Shown here: positions 22,641 to 34,840 of the stretch, piece after piece
Numbering within the stretch: the first letter of the stretch is position 1
Layout: each line of letters opens with the position of its first letter
NCBI GenBank assembly: GCA_026874595.1
Contig: CM049318.1
Location: 59,924,250 to 59,988,249, forward strand
Source: Sipunculus nudus
Lineage: Eukaryota; Annelida; Sipuncula; Golfingiida; Sipunculidae
Length of the DNA stretch: 64,000 bases
Direction of reading: 5' to 3'
Position numbers and translations under genes: made by a program
Notes under the pieces: model-generated
Database searches by the model: none
Told to the model about the DNA's origin: nothing
What the model saw: only the letters and a program-made list of their open reading frames with translations

Positions 22641-24243
22641 ACAAATTTATTTTTAAGGAAAGAAGCTATTTTTATGGTTAATTCAACATGCTTTATAGGT
22701 GAATTGGCCCCTTCTAGATAAACATAGGAAATGATTACAATTTAGTTGAGGTGTTTCAATGCAATGCATCAATGATTTGACACATAGTTACACCCCTACT
22801 GGGTACCAGTGGTGGGAATTGGTTGTAAAATCACCTACAATGATTGAAAGGAAATCATGATTGATTATTAATCCATTGTCTTATGCACTTTCTATATTTT
22901 CATGAAATCTGCTTTATAGAATTATACCTAAGATATTGACCAAGAAAATTAAGTCTTACTTGTACCTTGTACCTTACGCTGAAAGGTCAAGGGAAAACAC
23001 AGGTTGTCGAAACTTGCTCGCTGCACAAGATTTAGTTTTAATGCTGTTCATTAATTTTCCTTGATAATATGACATTTAATCCAGATATGCAGTAACAACT
23101 TATAGCTGAATGCATTTTTAAAATGTATTTCATGGTGGCTCTGTATGTCTTCAGGATAATATGACACACATGCCTTGCAAATATATAAGACGGCCAATAG
23201 TAACAGTGCAAAATAAACAATGTCAAATTTTATAAAACTAATCTATGCAATATTAAAATTTTTCATTCACTCACACAAATATAATTAATCTTATAGTCAT
23301 GTCTAAATCAGTTATCAGTACTAGAAGTAACAAGAAACATGTGCACTGAGTCACACAGAAGAAGTATTGTTAGGAATGCTTGAGAATAATGTACTGGTAT
23401 GAGCAACTGAATTCCATACTTGAGCTGTGTTGAGCAGGGGATCATTTCCAGTTCCATGGATTTTTTAGCATTGTTTTTACTGTAGAGAGTGATATGATAT
23501 GTACTTAATATCATTTTTCATTTACTCTTCACCATTTTTCGTGGATACCAGACAAGAAATATCTACATGGGGCATGTAAGCAACCCTTTTCATACCAGTT
23601 CCTTGTAGCTCTTTACTTTGTGCTGATGATGCCTCAACAAACTTCCCCTATGGAGGTTTGGGGAAGACCAGCATGCTATCAGCAGACCTAATCCACTCAA
23701 CTTCCTATGCTGCAGGGAAGAAATGACCAATGAAGAGGTACCGTAATATGGTGTCCAAGCTGTACTGTTGATTCTGCTGAAACTGTGCTCAGCCAGCTCC
23801 ATTGGTAACACTCAATGAGGATAGATAAAGGTCGTTCAAAGAACTGAGCTGGATATGATCATGAGGAGCATTTTAGAAAAGATAAGAGCTGTCATAGCTA
23901 TAATTTTTGCAGATGCCATCCCAATCTCAGTGCAAAGAAAAACAAGCATCATTCAAAGCAGCCTCCAGCAGCAACCCATGGCACAAGAAACAGTGGTGCT
24001 GTCTAGAAACTGTTCAATGAATGACTGAGAGGGATCTTTGTTTTCTTCAGCAGCACACATTGTGGGTAACAGCACTGACAGGGATGATAGCTCTGTACAT
24101 GTACTTGACCCAAGCTTGATGTCCATTTCCTGTATCACACAAGTACCTGGCATTAATCATTATTTATACCAGGTACAGATACTTTAGTTCTTGGTACAAG
24201 GTACTCCCAATATATGACAACCAGGTACAGGTACTTGAGACTC

Positions 24244-24440
24244 ATTTATCCGGGGGGGGGGGGGGGGGGGGAGGTCTAATCCAGGAGGACTAATGACAAA
24301 GCCTAAAAAAGGTCCCCAGGTCCAGAAAAAAAAGGGGGGGGGGGGGGGGGGTCCATGCCAAAAATAAATTGTTCTAAAACGCTTAAAAAAGGTTGCCACA
24401 GCTGAAAAAGGAGAGGTCCTGACCCTCCCCCCACTGGATT
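24244..24440 (+). repeat. Poly-G-rich non-autonomous element
   Basis: Two long G runs (from 24252 and from 24336) separate sequence with GGAGGACTAATGACAAAGCC, CCTAAAAAAGGTCC and CTTAAAAAAGGTTGCC. It resembles the elements at 57241-57426 and 60386-60605, and ends in an ACTGGATTTGC-type terminus. Confidence 0.6.
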
Positions 24441-24490
24441 TGCTTATGATATGGACAAGGGGGGCTGCACTGGGGTTGCCTTTCATAGAG

Positions 24491-24640
24491 TATTTAAGAC
24501 AGAACTCAACCCGAGCATACTCAGTCCTTGGGTGTAGTTTGTGCTGGCGTCTTCCTTTGATTTATTAAGATGAAATGGGAGTCTACACAGTTCAGAGACG
24601 TGCTGTTTGTGGTGGGTCCAGGGGGTATGTCTTCATTTGA
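24491..24640 (+). promoter_or_regulatory. Candidate TATA/initiator core promoter and short first exon
   Basis: TATTTAAG at 24491 is followed by TCAGTC, whose A is at 24523, a spacing of 32 bp that fits a TATA box plus initiator. An ATG at 24570 opens MKWESTQFRDVLFVVGPGG; at 24641 a GTAAGT donor consensus occurs just before an in-frame stop (TAA, 24642-24644). No following exon is recognised and no family is known, so this could be the start of an unidentified plus-strand gene or of a retroelement. Confidence 0.25.
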
Positions 24641-25380
24641 GTAAGTGAGATGAATTCAGTATATGGGTGGTGTATGGTTTTTTACAGTTGCATGGGCCTT
24701 TAATTGAACAAGATGTTATATATACTAAGGTGTGCACACTTCGGGGGATGTTAAAACTGGTTGGTTTGAAAAGTTGAAGACTAAGCTTGGAGCATACAGA
24801 AAGCTACTGTCTGAATACAGGATCCATGGAAATCACAAATTTTGGGTAATAGAATTTATTAAATATAAATACAAAATTTTAGTGGATCATTTAAATAATG
24901 AATAATGATGTCTCCTGGCTGAGACCCTTTAGATTGCTTTGGGACCATTCCCCCTCCCCCTAAAGATGTGGTTTCTAGTTGAGCTACGGGTACCTATTAG
25001 TCCTATTTAGATCCCATTCTTTTAATGAGCTGGTATCTTATTCTTACGCATAGTCTTGTTCTGTAAGAATAGTGCATCTTATGAACACATGCAATTCCTA
25101 AAAGTAACATTATCTTATAAATTGGCAAGGCCATGTGATAGGCTATTTGTCATATATATAACTACATGCCTACGGCAAGTCATAAAAAAAATATTAATTG
25201 AATTTTATATGGACCTTTCAAAGTGAGCTATGGAGCTTTGAGACCATCCACAACCTCATGGGATTCTACAACATTTACCGGACAGTCCTGGACTCGCCAA
25301 AATATGGCCCTTTCAAATGCCTTTAGCTTGTATAATGAATTTTTTTATTGTATTATTCAGTGATTCTCTGTTAGTGTTTA

Positions 25381-25415
25381 ATACATACATACATATATAC
25401 ATATATATATAAATA

Positions 25416-25449
<34 letters not shown>
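25381..25449. repeat. Palindromic ATAC/GTAT microsatellite
   Basis: ATACATACATACATATATAC on the left is mirrored by GTATGTATGTATGTATGTAT on the right around an AT core, so the block can fold into one hairpin. Confidence 0.85.
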
Positions 25450-28306
25450 CTTAAATAAAACTTATGGAAAAATGTTCCTTGGTTCCTTCCTAACTCCTTC
25501 ACAGAAATTAAGTTAACTTCCCTGGGAAGAAGGAAAAATACCCAGCTTCCCCAAAGAATGCCAATGATGAAGAAATAAAAAAAAAACAGTATTTTCCATG
25601 ATATCTGTCAAGATGATATACATGTATCCATACTTAATCATATACCTGAAAAATCATGTGTCTCAAGAACTAAAATTTTGTCTTAATATTTTTAGATAAA
25701 GAGCTTCCCATTATAAAGTACTTCCATAATAAACTTGGACTGTGCATAAACTGTTTATGATCTGTGGTAGTACCTCCATGTTGCTATCATTAAGATACAA
25801 AGTTTGTATATTGGGCAACAGGGCAAGTCAACATACCACAAATTTTGTACTCAAGTACAAGTACAAAAACTTGTATTTGGTCCAAGTGGATAACCCTGAT
25901 ATGTTTGACAGAATGGTGATGAATTAAACAAATAGAAAACACTGAACTTCTTGGACAAAGATCAAATTTAATGAAATATATATTATTAAAATGGCTACTT
26001 ACATATCATATATATGAAGTTTGTTCCATGTTCATTATTTAAGGAATGTCACAGTCAGACTCAAACATCTTACATTTAAGACCCTGGACACTACAGATGT
26101 AGTGTAAAAATTACCATAAATTATTGTTTACATTTGAGTATTGGCCAATAAAATGTATACCACTGATAAAGCAAATATCCAGTGACATACTGAAATATTA
26201 GAAATAAATAACTGATAATACAAATCATTGATTCATCAGTACCATATGAATGTTATTTTTGGATAAAAAATCATGACAGACTTATAGTAAAATGCTTGAT
26301 CAACTTAGCATATTACACTATTAGAAGTTTTACCCAGTACACTATATTAAAACAGTAGCTTTGAGGTTTATGACAGTCAGTTGACAGCATAACCCATGAC
26401 ATAATTGACCAATATTTGCGAATTTTATACAAATTTCAATACATTGCTCATTGTGAACCTGGTGTTTTTTGTATAAATTTATTTGGACTGGCTGTAGCAT
26501 TATTACTGTTATTCATTTTCCTAAAGAACTCTTGAACCCATAGCCCCAAGTTTGTTGACACTTTGCAACAGAGTTCCCATTTGACCAGGGTAACATCTGG
26601 GTAAACTTAAAAAGTATTTTACCAAGGGTTTTGAACAGTTTATAACCCAAAGCTTTTTTTCCCAAATCTGCTAAAAATGATCAAATAGGACCCAACCCTA
26701 GTTTCTTTTTGATTGGTCAGCAGAAGTTATACACATACTGGTACACATTCTGTGAAAATTGGTAGCAAGCCAAGCGGCTCCGACCACATCACCCCAGTCT
26801 AAAAGCCATTTACCAAATTACCACTGACATTTTTATTCAGAGCTGGCTGTGCAAATTGCAGAGCACATCTCTCTAATCAATTAGGAACTTGGGGTAAAAC
26901 CCAGGAATCATGGATAATACCTTGGTAAAACTCAATTTAACCCAGCCAGCCTTAAACCTAAGAAAAACACAAGTTTTACCTAAGTGTAATTAGGTAAAAT
27001 ATTTGAAACCTGCTTTGCAAGAACATATGTCTGACAGGCATTTTTTTCAAGCTAATACCTATTTACTCAGTTAAAGGATGACGAAACACCAGACAAAGGA
27101 CAATCTCTTTAGCAAAGATTAAGATTCCTTCTAGTTACCTGAGCTAAAATCATACATATATATGCATTGCTGTCAGCCCCTATACAGGAAAATTTAATAA
27201 ATAACAACTCTACAATGATATAAGAAAATCATACAAAAAAGAGCCAGCAGCAGTCCCTGAGAATCAACATTGTATGGCCTTAAATACTCAGCTCCTGGTG
27301 CTCTTCACAAAATTATGGCCGTGCAGTCTGTCTGTGAACAAATGTGAGTTGAACCTGCCATTCAGAATACAATGTGGCAGAGCTATATGTTAAACCCACA
27401 CTTTAAATCAAAGATAAACCATATTACTGTGAAATCAATATTATTGATTGCTAATTTTTTTTATACTGTTGCATAAATATGTGTTTGTCACGGTCACTTG
27501 TAAAACCAGATCATCAGTCAGAACAGTTACCTTAAGTTATATTGCTGCCAAAACAAAATCTGTCTCAAGCTATACATCTAAATAAAGACCATCCTTCCAA
27601 AGAAATGGGTGGGTGGGGCAGGAGGATCCTTAGTGTGACCCCCCCCCCCCCAATGTGACCAGTTACACTTCAGTTCACATAAGGGACCAGGTAACCTGCA
27701 CCTTGTAGAAGGATTAAGCTTGTGTCATGTGACAGAGGGTCAGAGATTGTTGTTTCATAAACCCTTACACCAGATCTGTCATCATTCATGATTCCGGGAA
27801 TGTTCTAAGAAAGTGATTTTTTCATTCAAGACGTCACCATCCTGGTCACACACGGAAACATTAAGTAATTCAGTGGAAGTGTAGCCAGATATCCGAGTCA
27901 CTTTTCATTGCTATCATGTATAATCAGCAATACCCAAGCTCTTTGTGATATGAAATGTCAGTTCAGAAAGATATTCAGAATGTCAAGTCATTATTCACAT
28001 TCTTTTTTTTTTTAAATTCTGACATGCTATTCCCCAAATTTCTTTGAAATTTTGACTTATTACATCTGCTGACAGCAAAGCTTGACCAATATGGCATATG
28101 TTTGTGGTCGAAGTTAAACTGTTAGTTAATAAATAAAGGCACGCAAGTTTTTCACCATGTAATTTAAAAATGCTACCAAAAGTCAGAAACACTCTAATAT
28201 TCTTTTTGGAATTTTTGTAGTTAAAACAATAGGAATTCAACCGATCATATGATATAACATTACAGAGGTTGAGGAACTTAAGATAAACAGATTATCCTGA
28301 TGTTTA

Positions 28307-29059
28307 TCAACTCTCTTCATTTTCTTTTAAACTGAATTTTTTTAACAAGTTCACAGTTTTGACATATGCACTGCCTCTTCTGACGACACTGAACTGTCCT
28401 GGTTTTGACAAATTCACAACAGTTGATCCTAGTCTTGCGTCTGCATTGAATCCTAATGTTCCCCCGTTGACAATCACTTCAAGCTTGTTCCATAACTCCT
28501 TAAATTCTTCAATGTTAACTGTGCTTGCCGTGTGGCTAATATTTGCACTCGTTAAGGCAAGTGGTTGCCCACATTTCCGAGCGAGCTGCCTAATAAAATC
28601 ATGATCTGGAATGCGTATGCCAACAAGTGATGTAGTGGGATTAAGCATGTGATTAAGTTCAAGCGTTCTCTCAAAAATAAGGGTCACTGGTCCAGGTAAC
28701 AGCTCTTGAAGCAGTTGCGAGGAAATTGTGACGTTTCCCCATTTGTAAACATCTTCAACGTCTCCCACACAAATGGCGATAGGTTTTCCATTCTCTCTCT
28801 GTTTAATATCATAGATAGACTGTATTCCTGCTTTACTCTGTGCTAGGGCAGCCACGCCGTATATCGTATCTGTTGGTACTGCCACTACTTTCTCCTTCAA
28901 AAGTGCTTCACTTGTTTTTGTTACGATCTCCTGCCAACGTGAGTCGGATGATCCGAGGTCAACAATATCAACAACTTCGCCCATTTTCAGGCCAATATTA
29001 TACATGACAGATCTATACTTTCTTGCTATCAACTGCCTTAACGTCCGCTGTGACAGCAT
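28307..29059 (-). CDS. YRDC: YrdC-domain threonylcarbamoyl-AMP synthase (YRDC/Sua5)
   Basis: The enzyme makes threonylcarbamoyl-AMP from threonine, bicarbonate and ATP, the first step of tRNA t6A37 formation; KEOPS (cytosol) or OSGEPL1 (mitochondria) then transfers the group. The 250-residue ORF has the family signatures in order: VPTDTIYGVAALAQ (61-74), KQRENGKPIAICV (86-98), LLPGPVTLIFER (120-131), LVGIRIPDHDF (145-155), LALTSANISHTAS (167-179) and ARLGSTVVNLSKPGQF (208-223). It resembles human YRDC in length and lacks the C-terminal Sua5 domain of longer homologues. The first 25 residues (MLSQRTLRQLIARKYRSVMY..) are basic and could be a mitochondrial presequence; Met26 (MGEVVDIVDLG) would give a cytosolic form. 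There are no introns, although vertebrate YRDC is split, as far as I recall. Confidence 0.97.
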   Translation of the reverse strand: MLSQRTLRQLIARKYRSVMYNIGLKMGEVVDIVDLGSSDSRWQEIVTKTSEALLKEKVVAVPTDTIYGVAALAQSKAGIQSIYDIKQRENGKPIAICVGDVEDVYKWGNVTISSQLLQELLPGPVTLIFERTLELNHMLNPTTSLVGIRIPDHDFIRQLARKCGQPLALTSANISHTASTVNIEEFKELWNKLEVIVNGGTLGFNADARLGSTVVNLSKPGQFSVVRRGSAYVKTVNLLKKFSLKENEES

Positions 29060-29494
29060 TTATCTTATAAATTCTAACAGGAACCTGTGTTAATGTATCT
29101 TAGTAACGTCACTGATTAATCTGTTGCAATCCATGCCACACGAGTGCCTGGGCGATAATCGGGAAATTTATCTACTTCCGGTAATCAGTTTTCTTGCCAG
29201 GCGAAAATGGGAGGAATTAGATATGTCTAGCGTTACTGCAATATTTTGCAACTTAAACGAAGTGTCATTTATATAATTGCTCCCTACTGATTACACCTGC
29301 ACCAAAGACATAAAATTAAACCTTACTGAAGGAATAAATTTGCCTTACCGTTTGACAGATCTATTTGAAGCTGGCGGGTTTTGCTGTCATGTGGAACTAT
29401 TTTCTTTTTATATTGTATTTCTCCGCTGTTACTTGGCTAGATGGCGCCACATGAAGGTACCTTGACAACTTGAACAAGACCGTGAACTCCTGGT

Positions 29495-29540
29495 CCCAGT
29501 TGTGGTCCTGTTCTGTGTTAACAACAGAGCCACAACTGGG
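29495..29540. repeat. Inverted repeat, 11-bp perfect stem
   Basis: CCCAGTTGTGG (29495-29505) pairs with CCACAACTGGG (29530-29540) across a 24-nt loop. A plus-strand AATAAA follows at about 29570. Function unknown; it lies about 0.4 kb upstream of YRDC. Confidence 0.55.
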
Positions 29541-29669
29541 TCTACGTGTACTCCCTGTTCAGAAGTGTTAATAAAGTAATTCTTTATTTGTTTGTTATGA
29601 ATTATTAACACAAAATATTCATATTGGTAATATTGATTTACAAAGAATTTAGTAGGTCTAATAATGAAA

Positions 29670-29671
<2 letters not shown>

Positions 29672-29702
<31 letters not shown>
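29672..29702. repeat. (TA)n microsatellite
   Basis: Uninterrupted TA dinucleotides in the YRDC-IF-A interval. Confidence 0.9.
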
Positions 29703-29705
<3 letters not shown>

Positions 29706-31682
29706 GCGGGAATACAATCCTACCCCGTTTGTGATAAGACCCTCCTTGTCACCATGAGTAGGCTATATGAAGTCCGTGAAATGGTAAACCCTTATACACT
29801 AGTATACTGCTCATCATCCATGGTCTGACCAATCACCCCAACGGACCCAAACTGACATGAATAATGAACCAAACGGATAGACCCAAAAGGAAATGAAGTA
29901 TGACTCGAACCGACCATAACAGTCCCAAATTATAGCAGTGTTTTTCATAGAAAATATTAATGGTGGGGAAATGTATCACAAATTAGCCTAGAGTGTCCTT
30001 GCATAGTCCAATGTACAAATAATTTTGTTTTTGTTCCTTTGGTGATCCTAAGATGAACACCAAGATAACTTGATTTTGAACTGAAAATGAAATTTCGAAT
30101 AAAAGTCCGTTTCATCAAGATTGGTCACCTCAGAAAGACAGGGTTTAGTTATATAAATTGTCGCTAGATGACAGCTCCAGTGACAACTCCTATACCAGTC
30201 TGACAGTCTGTGCCTGACTCCTGCCTATTTTCAGGACCAGATTTAAATCTTTCAATTTGGGAATCAGTGGGGACCTGGACCCCTTTAGGTTCCATCTCTG
30301 ATAAACATAAATAAAATTAAGTCTTGCAATGGCAAATAATATATTAACATGTTTTTCTTTACTCTTTCTTTACTTATAACTTTTCAATTTAATACTTTCC
30401 CCAAAAGTGAACACCGTTGAAATATAAAAATATATGTAAATATCCGTTATATACTCTGAAAAAAGTTAATTAGCAATTATTCTACCATACCTTATATGCA
30501 TGATATATCTGCAAGGTCTTTCTCGATCGGACCGTGAATATCGTAAAACTGTGTTGATATCAGTGCACACTGGGCAAAATAGAACTCTGCTGGTTAGAGT
30601 TTGTGTGCTTACAAATTTGACAGTTTGAAGTTTGACAGTTAAGTCAAGTAGTCCAAGTGCCCAACGGGAAGAGGTTCGTTTTTGAGTAGAAATGACCTCT
30701 GGCTGAAAGGTGGATATTAGTGTTGAAAGGAGTATATATACTAGAGACAGAGTAATACACGAATCAAAATTAATGCTGCCCGGTCGTTTATTAGGCTTAT
30801 CAGATGTGCACGTAATACATTCTCTGTAGGGAATACAGTTAACATGTACCTGCAAAGATGTTGTTCTGGAACCATTTCCTTACGCCTATACACAGAAGTA
30901 ATAAACTTGCAGTGGGCGTGATCAGCGGCCCGAAAGAAAACAAACATATCGCCTTGCATTGCTATCATAAATGAAGATGGCAACCACAGCATAAAATTTT
31001 ACCCACTTATTTATGATTGATGACAAGTACATCTGCTTCCTTTCAATTCATGGCAATTTTTTCTACATGCGCAATATCGCGTATACCTTCGGCGCGGTCT
31101 TGGTATAGTAAACACACTTGGACTATATTTATCAACATAAAGAACCAACAGAGTTAAAAAAGACACACGGGGCCTGAAAGCGGGGGTGGTTTTATACTTG
31201 AAACTTTAAAATTCAGCCAAAATGAACGGATAGTGGAAAATAAATGAATATTGTGACGATTGAATAAGTACCTTAAGTTCTTATTATCGTCAAACTACCT
31301 TGGTCCAGTTCAGCTTATGTCCCTATGACATATATATAATCTGCATACTCAGAATGTCCCTCATTAGATCTGCTCTATATAAATATAAGGTTTGTTGCCG
31401 GTCAGAAGATTTTAAAATGTAAAGCTAATTTTTCATTTGAATAAAAATGCGATATATCTCGGATCTGGCAGATAGTATGCATTTAACAATAAAATCATCT
31501 TAAAATATATACAAATATCTCCAGGTGGTTTTTAGATTGCATATCTATCATCTTTCTTTCTACTTAAATTTTAATTTCAAAATTCTTTGACAAATCAGAA
31601 ATAAAAGTTACACTTTGCGGAGTGCCAAAACAAATTATGGAGAGGTTTCACAATCTCACGTTTTACTTGTTGTAAACAATTT

Positions 31683-32071
31683 TTGTCCATGTATCGTGTC
31701 GATCACGTGGTCGGTAGAATATTTTTACGTTACACTTACATCAAATCCGAGGTCCTTTCCAACACAAACAATATCATCTTGATATGCCACCACAGAATAA
31801 AAACTTTCTTTGCCATCATGCGTTTTATACACTGTGACAGTCTATGGAATATTGTAGAAGAGGCTCGAGCTCTAAAAGGATATTTTGTGTCGAACAAATA
31901 TTTGTTACACCATTGTTTCACTAAGTGCAATGTCAGTCCGTTACTTTTTGTAATGAGGATGTATGGAAACATTCCTGTATGCGGCTTTGATGTCCACTTT
32001 GGCCATATAATCACGTGATTGCATAAGCGTACAACCCAAGCATTGTCTGACAAACTGCAGGGTTGTAACAA
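31683..32071. other. Stretch open on both strands, unidentified
   Basis: Overlapping 111-codon ORFs on plus (31683-32018) and minus (31736-32071) share no motif I recognise. CACGTG occurs near both ends (about 31706 and 32013). This could be a short element or chance openness. Confidence 0.2.
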
Positions 32072-32377
32072 GCTAAATACTTCACCGGTCTTGGGTAGTG
32101 CTCCTATTAGGAAACAACAATTGTTTGATCATTGCAAAACAGTGAGTTGCAATTATTAACCTCTTTTAAGATGGAGCTTTCGATGATAGACTTGGCTGGT
32201 GGGTCTAAGACCTATCTATAACTTGACAGGTTTACTTTTTTAAAGCCAGCTATTGCCCTACCGTTCCTGTAGAGTTTATGCTGTTTCTGGCTTGCTCTAC
32301 TGCACATTGATGAACTGTAGGTTATTCCTGTTAAGACAAGATTTTATAACACCCTTTAGACGGATGAGGGAGCTTGT

Positions 32378-32867
32378 TTATTTATAAGTTTTTAGCAAAT
32401 ACGGTGCCATTGTTGACACGAATGAATCGCTTGCCGATGAAGAAAAAACTTGCATAACCGGAAACCTGGTTAATATGGTCCAAATGACCGAAACCGCAAG
32501 TAAAAGGGCTACGGATCTCGAAGTAGTGTCGTTCACAAGGATCGAGTTCGGCTCTCGAATGACATGGCTGGGTCTCCGCTGCTGGGATCGGTGGAGGGAA
32601 TGTGGGTTGGTTCTGGCTTTGTGGTTGTGGATGCTGCAGCTTTCTAAAAAGGACAACGGCCCGGGATAGACGGTGGCGCCCTCTACGGCTCCCTGCTTGG
32701 CTTGGCGTGGCACTGCGACTGTTGGCTCGGAGAACATGCTTAAGGAGCGCACAGGGCTGTGGTCTTGACCGCAGCAACCTGTAGCTGCTCGATGAGCGTA
32801 TACTTCTTTTTGCTTTGGCTGACGAATGAATCGCTAGCAGGATTCGTGCACATGTCTTTTCCATCAA
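32378..32867. other. GC-richer block with overlapping ORFs on both strands
   Basis: Minus-strand ORFs of 161 codons (32382-32867) and 124 codons (32378-32752) overlap in different frames, and plus-strand frames are partly open. The block is clearly richer in GC than its AT-rich surroundings. No domain or splice pattern is recognisable. Possibilities are a CpG-island-like segment, a UTR exon or part of a mobile element. Confidence 0.3.
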
Positions 32868-33199
32868 TTAAATTTATTGATTTATATTACTTATTAAGTA
32901 TTTATTGCCATAATCAATTATACCTAAAAGTCACGAAATATTCTACCTATCAACATCCAGCTCTCGTACCTTATTTGAACATGGACACATTTTAAGAGTT
33001 GAAGTAGAAGTATAACAAAAGGATAAAGCATTTTGGCGACTTTCTTACAATATTATTTCATTATAGGCACATATCCTGATGCGTGTAACGATGGGTATTT
33101 TAGAAAATAAAGACTGTGCGAGCCCCCTACGACCCCCTCTAAAAATCCGCCCCTGGCAAAATAAAGGTTCCCTCAAGGAGCGCTAGTAAGTTTCCCTTT

Positions 33200-33242
33200 C
33201 TGTCTGTCTGTCTGTCTGTATGTCTGTCTGTCTCTCTCTCTG

Positions 33243-33287
<45 letters not shown>

Positions 33288-33288
33288 T
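33200..33288. repeat. Compound microsatellite (GTCT)n(TC)n(AC)n
   Basis: Tetranucleotide TGTC repeats pass into TC and then AC dinucleotides. Confidence 0.95.
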
Positions 33289-34840
33289 CTATATATGTTC
33301 ACGTATATATTTAAATTTCTCACTTTTCACGAACAAACCTCTGGGAAATATGACAGTGGACATAACGGGTGTATAAAAACAAGCAGGTTATTTCAGTTTC
33401 TTATTTTACGTTTTTTGCCGTTGGTTGAATTGTTGGTTTGCCCGGTATAAGTCTATGCATAAAACACAGGATACGTGTAAAAGTAAAATCCTCTTTGCTA
33501 GTCGTACCATGATCGCCGTCCATGGATGAGTAGAAGCTTAAATTCTAGTCATATGTTCATGATTATTGTTTTTGACATGAACATATAAAATGGCAAAGTC
33601 ACCAACAGCCGTGAGTAGTTTAGTTATTTTTGTGACAAATACCAATTTGCCCGTTTGCGTGTTCAGATCCATTAGACAGTTAAACACTTTCTTAAAAGTA
33701 GAATCTGCATTCTAAGAATTGCCAGCTTCTGCCATGGGGTGGGGGTGGGGGGGGGGGGGGGGGGGAGTGGTGTGTGGGTCCCTGTTGTGCGATGCTAAAA
33801 CCGTGTCCGATTCACTTATTCGGCCCATATTTCCAAGTTCACTCTTGCGTAAGTGACTGTACATTTGTGAATATTCCTTGATGACTTTCATAAATCCTGA
33901 TCATATGCCTGATCCACACCAAAATCTATTGAATTCTTCATTGGCCCATTCCCAGAATTCCCTGAAAGTTTCCTGAGATTCCGTTGCGTGAGTTATGTTG
34001 TTAACAAAGAGACACATACATGAAGGATGCAATAACAGTAATCAAACTATATATAACATGAATCATCTAATGAAGAAAAACAAATTTATTACTCTCATAA
34101 TTCTCATTTTAAATATTGAGATTCCTATGGTATGAGGTCACAATATCACAGTGGCTTTGACAAAATGGGACGTAATGTGATAGAATAAAAGCTTATTTAT
34201 CGTGTGCGCGTGCAAAAGCCTGGTTCCCTGTACATGTCCAACGAACGGAGTTGTAATAAATGGACAGGGGACCAGACTAGTGTATGACTATGTATCTACA
34301 TGTATGTATTTAGCACCAAAGGTTGACAATAAGACAATATAGGAAAACACATATAACATTTGCGTATGGACATTCATATGACCCTTTTGAGAATAAAAAA
34401 AAATGAAAAGGCTACCTATAATGCGTTTTTACAAAAGGGATAACCCCTTTAAACATAAATTATAATAACATATTGTTATCTGCACATTTTGTCCAAATGT
34501 TATATGGGATCTTTATTTTACCAATATTTTCATACTTGTAGCGCACCTAGTAAATATCTACCCTTCCACCAGTTGCATATTTTAACTTTGAAAGTTTCAG
34601 CATTGCACGGAGCGGGCCAAAGTAAAATCCGAATATATTTAATGAAATTAAGTTCGCAGTATATTCATATTCAGTGATCAGCAGGTATGTAAATATTCAT
34701 ATTAAGTTCTTATTCATATTATCATATGTGTATGATATTGTGCCTATCAGACATATACTGGTAAATCTTGACAAGTTTGAGGAGTCCTGAATGTTGTTGA
34801 AAGTTGTAGAGGCGCAGTAGTCGGTTTCGCCCTCTGGTGT

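Larger units (their letters stand above)
19950..28306. other. Interval between AAAS start and YRDC stop
   Basis: Apart from the repeats at 20425, 22200, 24244 and 25381 and the candidate promoter at 24491, I see no gene. Minus-strand ORFs at 23590-23811 and 23953-24153 lie close together and may be pieces of one decayed coding sequence, but I cannot name a family. 25450-28300 is AT-rich with no supported feature. It should contain the AAAS 5' UTR and promoter (right of 19949) and the YRDC 3' UTR (left of 28307). Confidence 0.5.
29060..34840. other. Interval between YRDC start and IF-A stop
   Basis: AT-rich DNA with the small features listed separately, a G-run at about 33740-33766, and a fragment reading AAAAATCCGCCCCTGGC near 33146 that resembles a MITE end. 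A minus ORF at 30466-30855 is unassigned. It should hold the YRDC promoter and the IF-A 3' UTR; TTTATT at about 34511 is a possible minus-strand poly(A) signal. Confidence 0.4.

Noticed and set aside
29420-29465. Retroviral-type primer binding site near GATGGCGCCACATG
   Set aside because: No LTR ends, polypurine tract or gag-pol sequence could be found around it.
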